Shown here in pieces: positions 58,052 through 64,000 of a DNA stretch of 64,000 bases. Every line of letters starts with the position of its first letter. The stretch's first letter is position 1. This stretch comes from Clostridiales bacterium. Lineage in GTDB: Bacteria > Bacillota > Clostridia > Christensenellales > JAISNN01. Made by a program: the position numbers and the translations under genes. The notes below the pieces were generated by a model that ran no database searches, was not told the origin of the DNA, and was given only the letters and a program-made list of their open reading frames with translations. The stretch lies in the NCBI GenBank assembly GCA_031289755.1, contig JAITOU010000025.1, forward strand, positions 1 to 64,000. The letters run 5' to 3'.

Positions 58052-58561
58052 ATTAAAGATCTTCAAATTAACGATCAGATTCGTGATCGCGAAATCAGAT
58101 TAATTGATGAAGAAGGAACTCAGCTCGGTGTAATATCGACGCAGGAAGCCTTGCGTATGGCAAGCTACAAGGACCTCGACCTTGTAAAAATATCTCCGAC
58201 TGCCGTGCCGCCCGTATGCAAAATCATGAATTACGGTAAGTACAAGTACGACCAATCGAAGCATGAAAAAGAATCGAGAAAAAATCAAAAAGCCACCGAA
58301 TTAAAAGAAATTCAGCTTTCGGCAGTCATCGACACCAACGACCTTAACACAAAAGCAAAACACGCCGTAAGGTTTTTATCCGAAGGCGACAAGGTAAAGG
58401 TCGTCTTAAAGATGCGCGGCAGACAGCTCGCTCATCCCGAAATCGGTATGGGAATAATAGAAAAATTTTATGATACCGTCAAAGACGCTGCCGATATGGA
58501 GAAAAAACCTTCGCAAGAAGGCAAGAGCATTACTCTCATAATCGCGCCGAAAAAACAATAA
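58052..58561 (+). CDS. infC: Translation initiation factor IF-3, AUU start
   Basis: 169 residues. The reading frame is open from 58004, but that ATG lies inside the leader terminator. GGAGG at 58039-58043 is followed by ATT at 58049 and 58052; the second gives the normal 8-nt spacing. AUU starts are typical for infC and let IF-3 limit its own translation. Protein features: INDQIRDREIRLIDEEGTQLGV at the N-terminus, YGKYKYDQSKHEKESRKNQ linker and KVKVVLKMRGRQLAHPEIG in the C-terminal domain, quoted in parts. It heads infC-rpmI-rplT. Confidence 0.93.
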   Translation: MKDLQINDQIRDREIRLIDEEGTQLGVISTQEALRMASYKDLDLVKISPTAVPPVCKIMNYGKYKYDQSKHEKESRKNQKATELKEIQLSAVIDTNDLNTKAKHAVRFLSEGDKVKVVLKMRGRQLAHPEIGMGIIEKFYDTVKDAADMEKKPSQEGKSITLIIAPKKQ

Positions 58562-58633
58562 TCGGCATACATTAGTCAATTTAAACAATCAATATACATT
58601 ATTATATTACGCAATAATCACGGAGGTAGGTTT

Positions 58634-58834
58634 ATGCCTAAGCAAAAAACGCACAGCGGCGCAAGTAAGAGATTCCGCGCAAAAAAGAGCGGACTCGTCA
58701 AGCGCGCTCGTTCAGGAAAAAATCATATTTTAGCAAAAAAATCGACAAAAAGAAAACGCGGTTTAAGACAGGGAACTTATGTGGACTCCACGCAGGCAGC
58801 CACAATAAGAAATCTTATTCCTTATCAGAAATAA
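58634..58834 (+). CDS. rpmI: 50S ribosomal protein L35
   Basis: 66 residues, very basic. [20 protein letters not shown] and the [15 protein letters not shown] block are the L35 signature. GGAGG lies 6 nt or so before the ATG. Second gene of the infC operon. Confidence 0.96.
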   Translation: MPKQKTHSGASKRFRAKKSGLVKRARSGKNHILAKKSTKRKRGLRQGTYVDSTQAATIRNLIPYQK

Positions 58835-58853
58835 TCTTTGGGAGGCTATTACA

Positions 58854-59216
58854 ATGAGAATAAAGAGAAGCGTCAACGGCGCAAAAAAACGTAGAAAAAT
58901 ATTAAAGCAAGCCAAAGGTTACTTTGGAGCAAAAAGCAAGCTTTATCGGGTCGCCAGACAGGCGGTCATGAAATCCGGCAATTATTCCTATGTCGGCAGA
59001 AAGCTCAAAAAGAGAGACATGAGAAAGCTCTGGATAGCGCGTATCAACGCCGCCGCCAGAATCAACGATTTGTCATACAGCAGATTTATTTACGGGCTTA
59101 AAGCGTCCGGCTCGAATCTCAACAGAAAGGTTCTCGCAGACCTTGCTGTCAACGATGCTCCGGCTTTTAGCGCACTTTGCGACGTAGCAAAACAGCAGAT
59201 TGCCAAAGCGCAATAA
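58854..59216 (+). CDS. rplT: 50S ribosomal protein L20
   Basis: 120 residues. [57 protein letters not shown] and the [12 protein letters not shown] segment define L20, quoted in parts. It is an early 23S rRNA assembly protein and in Firmicutes represses this operon by binding the infC leader. GGGAGG precedes the ATG; 19 nt after rpmI. A terminator follows. Confidence 0.96.
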   Translation: MRIKRSVNGAKKRRKILKQAKGYFGAKSKLYRVARQAVMKSGNYSYVGRKLKKRDMRKLWIARINAAARINDLSYSRFIYGLKASGSNLNRKVLADLAVNDAPAFSALCDVAKQQIAKAQ

Positions 59217-59252
59217 TTTTGATTCGCAATTATTTGATATGCTAATCGACCG

Positions 59253-59287
59253 GCGGCTGTATTTTCAAAAAATATAGCCGCTTTTTA
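59253..59287 (+). terminator. Terminator of infC-rpmI-rplT
   Basis: GCGGCTGTATTTT pairs with AAATATAGCCGC, loop CAAA, followed by TTTTT. Confidence 0.85.
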
Positions 59288-59300
59288 TAACCGACAATGC

Positions 59301-59335
59301 GAGTATTCTCATATATACAATCTTTTGGAATACTC
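59301..59335 (+). promoter_or_regulatory. Inverted repeat enclosing the -10 box of the methyltransferase gene
   Basis: GAGTATTC (59301-59308) and GAATACTC (59328-59335) are a perfect 8-bp inverted repeat. The intervening 19 nt contain TACAAT (59316-59321), a likely -10 box, with CCGACA about 19 bp upstream as a weak -35. Confidence 0.5.
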
Positions 59336-59353
59336 AAAAAAAGAGCGTGCGAT

Positions 59354-60127
59354 ATGTTGATAAGCTCGGTTTCAAATCCGAAAATCAAAGAAATCCTTGC
59401 CCTAAAAGACAAAAAAGGCAGGCACTTAATGCGCGCCTTTATAGCCGAAGGCGCAAAGCTTATCGCGGATATACCGAACGGCACAGACGTTTCGCAATAC
59501 ATCTTGCGGGAAGATTTCAATCTCGACACCTTTCGGTTTCAGCCGGAAGCGGAGATTTTGACGGTCTCTAAGTCGGTTTTTGACAAAATATCCGACGTGG
59601 AAACGCCGCAAGGAATAGCTGCGGTCGTAAAAATCGCCGAACGGTCAAGCGACCATTCACGCAATGCGCTCATACTCGACCGAATAAGAGACCCCGGCAA
59701 TCTCGGAACACTTTTGCGGTCTGCGGCGGCGTTTGATTTTTTTAACGTCCTATTGATAAATTGCGCGGACACATATTCTCAAAAAACCGTCAGAGCAAGC
59801 ATGGGCGGTATCTTTAAGCTCAACATCACTGAAACGACCGACGACGCCGAAATACAAAAATTTATACCGTCGGATATCTATCGCTTTATCGGACTCGATA
59901 TAGGCGGAGAAGAAATATCGGGATTTTCAAGATGCGGCGATACCTTAAAGACGGCTCTCATAGTCGGCAGCGAAGCCGACGGTATGTCGGACTATCTGTC
60001 GGAGAAATGTTCGATAGAGCTGTCTATCGGCATGAGCAACGGTATCGAATCGTTAAACGCGGCGGCGGCAGGCTCTATCGCAATGTTTTATCTGCGTTCT
60101 TTAATGTCGGGCGGTCGCCTAAGTTAA
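59354..60127 (+). CDS. SpoU/TrmH-family rRNA (or tRNA) 2'-O-methyltransferase
   Basis: 257 residues from ATG 59354; the ATG at 59297 overlaps the promoter and is not favoured. N-terminal substrate-binding domain starts SSVSNPKIKEILALKDKKGR; the SPOUT knot domain has LDRIRDPGNLGTLLRSAAAF, LLINCADTYSQKTVRASMGG, GSEADGMSDYL and GMSNGIESLNAAAAGSIAMFY, quoted in parts. AdoMet-dependent ribose methylation, probably of 23S rRNA. Relatives often lie just upstream of pheS or after rplT in Firmicutes, as here. Confidence 0.9.
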   Translation: MLISSVSNPKIKEILALKDKKGRHLMRAFIAEGAKLIADIPNGTDVSQYILREDFNLDTFRFQPEAEILTVSKSVFDKISDVETPQGIAAVVKIAERSSDHSRNALILDRIRDPGNLGTLLRSAAAFDFFNVLLINCADTYSQKTVRASMGGIFKLNITETTDDAEIQKFIPSDIYRFIGLDIGGEEISGFSRCGDTLKTALIVGSEADGMSDYLSEKCSIELSIGMSNGIESLNAAAAGSIAMFYLRSLMSGGRLS

Positions 60128-60200
60128 TATTATATCGTTCAAAAAATACATAATCCGATTTTTAAATTTTGAAACAAACTTTAAAGCAGGAGTTTTATTT

Positions 60201-60938
60201 ATGTCAGGACACAGCAAATGGGCAAATATCAAACACAGAAAAGCCAAAGGCGATGCGGCGAAAGCCAATGTCTTTACAAAAATAGGCAGAGAAATATCCG
60301 TCGCCGTCAAACAGGGCGGACCGGACCCCAATGCCAATGCTAAATTAAAGGATATTATCGCCAAAGCAAGGGAAAACAATATCCCTAACGACAATATCAT
60401 GCGCAGCATCAAAAAAGCTTCTGGCGAAGCCGGCGGAATTAACTATGAAGAAATCACTTACGAAGGATACGGTCCTGCGGGCGTAGCTTTTTATGTCGAA
60501 TGTCTGACCGATAACAAAAACCGCACGGCGGGCGAAATCAGGCACATTTTTGACAAGAGCGGCGGCGCGCTGGGAACAACGGGAAGCGTCGGCTTTATGT
60601 TTAAACGCAGGGGAGTCATCGTAGTTGACGGAGAAAAGGACGAGGACGCGGTAATGCTTGCGGCTCTCGACGCCGGAGCGGAGGATTTTGCTTCCGACGG
60701 CGACGTCTATCTGATATATACCGCTTCGCCCGATTTATCTTCCGTACGCGAAAAGCTCGAAAAGAACAAAATCGAAATAATATCTTCGGAAATAGATATG
60801 ATTCCCGAAAATACGGCTGCCTTAGACGAAGAAAGTACCGCTAAGGTTTTAAAAATGATAGACAAGCTCGATGAAAACGACGACGTTCAAAATGTTTTTC
60901 ATAACGCCGAATTAAAAGAAGATGAAAGCGAAGAATAA
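60201..60938 (+). CDS. YebC/PmpR-family transcription or translation regulator
   Basis: 245 residues, starts MSGHSKWANIKHRKAKGDAA, the universal YebC opening; three-domain fold with GPAGVAFYVECLTDNKNRTA and GGALGTTGSVGFMF. Family members bind DNA as transcription regulators (PmpR), and recent work links YebC to polyproline translation. AGGAG precedes the ATG. It stands between an rRNA methyltransferase and proA. Confidence 0.94.
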   Translation: MSGHSKWANIKHRKAKGDAAKANVFTKIGREISVAVKQGGPDPNANAKLKDIIAKARENNIPNDNIMRSIKKASGEAGGINYEEITYEGYGPAGVAFYVECLTDNKNRTAGEIRHIFDKSGGALGTTGSVGFMFKRRGVIVVDGEKDEDAVMLAALDAGAEDFASDGDVYLIYTASPDLSSVREKLEKNKIEIISSEIDMIPENTAALDEESTAKVLKMIDKLDENDDVQNVFHNAELKEDESEE

Positions 60939-60981
60939 ACGCTGTTTATAAAAAACCGTCAAATAGTAAAAGGGTGTTTTT

Positions 60982-62217
60982 ATGGATTATATAGAAAGTA
61001 TTTGCGCGAAAGCAAAGAAAGCTTCCGAAAAATTAGCGGCACTTTCGGGGGAGAAAAAAAACGCTATGCTCAAAGCTATCGCGGATTCTCTGCTAAAAAA
61101 CCGCGACGTGATTTTGGCGGCGAACGCCGTAGACATAAAAAATTTTCCTAAGGACAAAAACTCCGCTTTTTTGGACAGACTTATATTAGACGACAAGAGA
61201 ATAAACGCTATCGCGGACGGCGTAAAAGAAATAATAAAGCTTGACGACCCGGTCGGCAAAACGACCGCCGTTTGGACGGTAAAAAACGGACTTCAAATCA
61301 ATAAGGTCAGAGCTCCGCTCGGCGTAATAGCCGTAATTTATGAAGCGCGCCCGAACGTCACGGTAGATGCGGCGGCTCTTTGTCTAAAATCCGGCAACGC
61401 TTGCATATTGAGAGGTGGCAAAGAAGCCGTCAATACAAATAACGCTTTGCATAGTATTATGAAAAACGCCTTAAACGGTAATACCTACGACGGCGAAGTA
61501 ATCCAATTTATTGACAAAACCGAGCGTATATACGCCGGAGAGCTTTTGAAAATGAACAAATACATCGACGTCGTGATACCGCGCGGCGGCGAAGCCTTGA
61601 AAAATTTTGTATTAGAAAACGCCAAAATGCCCGTAATCGCATCGTCAGGCGGAGTTTGCCATATTTACGTCGAAAAAACAGCCGATTTAAAAATGGCTTC
61701 GGATATAATCTTTAATGCCAAGACCCAAAGGCCGGGCGTGTGCAACGCGGCGGAAACCTTACTTGTAGACGCGGAAATAGCCGAAGCTTTTTTGCCGGCT
61801 TGTCTTAAAAGACTATCGGAAGCCGGCGTCGAGATACGCGGCTGCAAAAAGACGCGAGAGATTTTTAAGGACGCAATAATAGCCGAAGATTTTGATACCG
61901 AATACGAAGCGCTTATACTTGCGGTCAAGGTTGTCAATAATTATACGGAAGCGATAGAACACATCAACGCCCACAATACCAAGCATTCCGATGCCGTCGT
62001 GACAAACGACGAGAATGTAAAACGCATATTTGCGCAGCAGATAGACGCCGCCGCGGTATATATCAATGCGTCGACGCGATTTACCGACGGCTTTGAATTT
62101 GGCTTCGGCGCGGAAATGGCGATAAGCACTCAAAAGCTTCATGCCAGAGGTCCGATAGGTCTTGATGCGCTGACATCCGAAAAGTATGTCGTTTACGGCA
62201 ACGGGCAGATAAGGTAA
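60982..62217 (+). CDS. proA: Glutamate-5-semialdehyde dehydrogenase
   Basis: 411 residues, aldehyde-dehydrogenase fold. NADPH loop GVIAVIYEARPNVTVDAAALCLKSGNA, PRGGEALKNFVLEN, the catalytic Cys in KTQRPGVCNAAETLLV, and HSDAVVTND and GFGAEMAISTQKLHARGPIGL are typical ProA sequences, quoted in parts. It reduces glutamyl phosphate to the semialdehyde in proline synthesis. proB, usually adjacent, is not in the window. AGGGTG lies before the ATG. Confidence 0.95.
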   Translation: MDYIESICAKAKKASEKLAALSGEKKNAMLKAIADSLLKNRDVILAANAVDIKNFPKDKNSAFLDRLILDDKRINAIADGVKEIIKLDDPVGKTTAVWTVKNGLQINKVRAPLGVIAVIYEARPNVTVDAAALCLKSGNACILRGGKEAVNTNNALHSIMKNALNGNTYDGEVIQFIDKTERIYAGELLKMNKYIDVVIPRGGEALKNFVLENAKMPVIASSGGVCHIYVEKTADLKMASDIIFNAKTQRPGVCNAAETLLVDAEIAEAFLPACLKRLSEAGVEIRGCKKTREIFKDAIIAEDFDTEYEALILAVKVVNNYTEAIEHINAHNTKHSDAVVTNDENVKRIFAQQIDAAAVYINASTRFTDGFEFGFGAEMAISTQKLHARGPIGLDALTSEKYVVYGNGQIR

Positions 62218-62257
62218 GCGTAGGCTAACGCATCATAACCGACATAAAGGAGATTAG

Positions 62258-64000
62258 ATGACAAGCAAAAAAAGATTGGTAATAATAGACAGCAACAGTC
62301 TGCTTAACAGAGCTTTTTATGCTTTGCCGCTTAGTCTAAAAACAAAGGACGGTCTTATTGTAAACGCCGTCTTCGGCTATATCAATATGCTGTCAAAAAT
62401 AATAAGCGATTTGCGTCCTACGCATATCGCCGCGACTTTTGACCTCGGCAAACCCACATTCAGACACATCAAATACAAGGAATATAAAGCGACACGGCGT
62501 CCGATGCCGCCGGAGCTTGCCGCACAAATGCCCGTTATAAGGCAATTACTCAAAACTATGGGGATAAATCCGCTCGAAAAAGAGAGCTACGAAGCCGATG
62601 ACCTTATAGGAACGCTCGCAAAGCATTGCGATTATGAGACTTATATCGTCACGGGCGACCGTGATTTACTTCAAATGGTCGACAAAACAACAAGGGTTTG
62701 GCTGACAAAAAAAGGCGTTTCGGAGGTCGTCGAATACACCTTGGACAAATTGACGGAAGAAGGTATCGAACCTATCAACATTATAGATTTGAAGGCTCTT
62801 ACCGGAGACGTTTCCGACAACATACCGGGCGTCAAGGGTATCGGCGAAAAAACGGCTTTTACTCTCATCGCGCAATACAAAAATATTGAAAATATCTATG
62901 CCAATATAGACGAAATACAAGGCAAAACAAAGGATAAATTGATTGAAGGAAAGTCTTCGGCGTATATGTCAAAAGACCTTGCGACAATAGATACCGATGC
63001 GCCGATAGATTGCTCCGAAGAATGCTACAAGCTTGTTTATCCTTTTCCGGCGGCGGCAAAAGAAATGCTGTCGGAGCTTGCAATGAAGTCGGCGATAGCA
63101 AAATTTGATTTTTCAACGGAAATTACGGCGAACGCAATAGCCGCCGCCGCTCTAAAAAAGAACAAAGCCGAAGAGATAATCATATCCGGCATTAAGGATT
63201 TTAAGGAGCTGCTTAACACGTGTGAAAAGGGTCGGGAAGCGGCGTTTTGCATGGACGGCGACATTCATTTGAGCTTTGGCACGGATAAAGAATATATCCT
63301 TAAAATATCTTACGACTTTTTAAACGTCGGCGAAAGCCTTTTGTATACCGACATCATATCCGCGTTAAACGATTCGGATTTGCAATTGACGGTCTTTGAT
63401 TACAAAACTTTAAAGCATACCCTTCAAAACGACGGCTTGCAATTAAACAACGTCGCGTTCGATGTGATGCTCGCGGCGTATCTTGTCGATTCAAATGAAA
63501 ACTATTCCAAATTAGACGATTTATTGGAATACTATGCGATGCCGTTGACGGAGAAAGCCGAAGGCTTGTTTGCGCTTTCTGTCATGTTTAAAACAAAATT
63601 GTCCGAATTGAAGCTTGACGATTTATATTACGAGATAGATTTTCCGCTTATAGACGTGCTTTTCGATATGGAAAACGCCGGTTTTAGAATAGACAAAAAA
63701 ATTATGGAAGAATTGTCCTTAAAATATACGGCGGAAATAAATTCTCTCAAAGAAGCCGTCTACTTAGAAGCCGGAGAAAAATTTAACATCAATTCGCCGA
63801 AGCAGCTCAACGGCATACTTTATGATAAGCTCAAACTTCCGGCATTGAAAAAAAACAAAACGGGATATTCTTCGAGCGCGGATATCCTTGCGGAAATCGC
63901 GGACCTGCACGCCGTTATACCGATAATTCTCAAATACCGTCAATACACAAAGCTTCAATCCACATATATAGACGGGTTTAGAAATATGATAACGACCGAA
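62258..64000 (+). CDS. polA: DNA polymerase I, N-terminal 581 codons (runs off right edge)
   Basis: Starts at ATG 62258 after AAAGGAG and is open to the window end. 5'-nuclease domain (1-280): VIIDSNSLLNRAFYALP, FDLGKPTFRHIKYKEYKATR, ESYEADDLIGTLA, YIVTGDRDLLQMV and TGDVSDNIPGVKGIGEKTA hold the metal-binding acids. The following exonuclease-fold region (300-480) has VFDYKTLKHTL and VAFDVMLAAYLVD but lacks the D-x-E of an active proofreader, as in Bacillus enzymes. The polymerase domain starts near 500 (PLIDVLFDMENAGFRID) and is cut off. Role: Okazaki processing and repair synthesis. Confidence 0.95.
   Translation, partial: MTSKKRLVIIDSNSLLNRAFYALPLSLKTKDGLIVNAVFGYINMLSKIISDLRPTHIAATFDLGKPTFRHIKYKEYKATRRPMPPELAAQMPVIRQLLKTMGINPLEKESYEADDLIGTLAKHCDYETYIVTGDRDLLQMVDKTTRVWLTKKGVSEVVEYTLDKLTEEGIEPINIIDLKALTGDVSDNIPGVKGIGEKTAFTLIAQYKNIENIYANIDEIQGKTKDKLIEGKSSAYMSKDLATIDTDAPIDCSEECYKLVYPFPAAAKEMLSELAMKSAIAKFDFSTEITANAIAAAALKKNKAEEIIISGIKDFKELLNTCEKGREAAFCMDGDIHLSFGTDKEYILKISYDFLNVGESLLYTDIISALNDSDLQLTVFDYKTLKHTLQNDGLQLNNVAFDVMLAAYLVDSNENYSKLDDLLEYYAMPLTEKAEGLFALSVMFKTKLSELKLDDLYYEIDFPLIDVLFDMENAGFRIDKKIMEELSLKYTAEINSLKEAVYLEAGEKFNINSPKQLNGILYDKLKLPALKKNKTGYSSSADILAEIADLHAVIPIILKYRQYTKLQSTYIDGFRNMITTE

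Noticed and set aside
1-64000. Search by eye for tRNA genes, rRNA, CRISPR arrays, transposases, integrases and att-like repeats
   Set aside because: No cloverleaf, regularly spaced repeat or mobility gene was found; short T-loop-like words occur only inside coding regions.

Overview
The window looks like a chromosomal segment of an anaerobic, probably endospore-forming Bacillota (class Clostridia) of moderate GC. Evidence for this is the Gram-positive gene order (infC-rpmI-rplT with an AUU start and a leader attenuator, yggS-sepF-lspA-rluD, mutS-mutL-miaA, thiN-spoVM), SepF, SpoVM and a DUF1540 protein, together with anaerobe enzymes: 2-oxoacid:ferredoxin oxidoreductase, rubrerythrin, oxygen-labile class I fumarase, cobalamin-dependent MetH and the O2-independent queuosine enzyme QueH. 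Shine-Dalgarno sites are generally strong and sigma-A promoters with 17-bp spacers are easy to read. No tRNA, rRNA, CRISPR array, insertion sequence or origin was seen.

Layout. 1-1601 (minus): operon of a carboxymuconolactone-decarboxylase-family protein, a mycofactocin-type SDR and the start of an M20 peptidase running off the left edge. 1768-5854: two lysoplasmalogenase-family (YhhN) membrane proteins flanking a membrane HEAGH zincin, then an OGG1-type glycosylase and a divergent NYN-like protein. 5876-8610: korDABC with a conspicuous intra-operon RNA hairpin. 8800-12056: metF-metH. 12149-12915: thiN and a 24-codon spoVM. 13073-17272: a 1399-residue membrane-anchored surface protein with MBG/YDG repeats. 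17363-22879: TIGR04086 membrane protein, DUF1540 protein, rplI, recD2, an MFS transporter behind a long RBS-sequestering helix, and queH. 23002-26069: MacB/FtsX-type ABC exporter. 26444-31061: YcxB-like protein, TetR, heavy-metal-binding protein, HxlR regulator, bioB, and a MATE exporter behind a leader terminator that overlaps a short upstream ORF.

31.2-34.7 kb is an A/T-rich accessory stretch (TIR-like protein with unresolved start, flavodoxin, RhuM, AlkD-like). From 34.8 kb housekeeping genes resume: rpsT, GH4 glycosidase, galU, rubrerythrin, orphan PTS EIIC, malQ, hypoxanthine-type DNA glycosylase, yggS-sepF-lspA-rluD-thiI, a bifunctional PBP, miaB-mutS-mutL-miaA, two-subunit fumarase, one unrecognised gene, infC-rpmI-rplT, an rRNA methyltransferase, yebC, proA and the 5' part of polA.

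Functional themes are reductive anaerobic metabolism (Kor plus fumarase, one-carbon metabolism through MetF/MetH), glycogen/maltodextrin and nucleotide-sugar use (malQ, galU, GH4), tRNA modification (QueH, ThiI, MiaA, MiaB, RluD-type enzyme) and DNA repair (OGG1, RecD2, AlkD, hypoxanthine glycosylase, MutSL). The most interesting signals are regulatory: a promoter-terminator-uORF leader before the MATE gene, an intergenic helix exactly joining the recD2 stop codon to the MFS start codon, and at least four genes (queH, alkD-like, yggS, miaB) whose -10 box lies 6-8 nt before the ATG with no Shine-Dalgarno, as expected of leaderless mRNAs.
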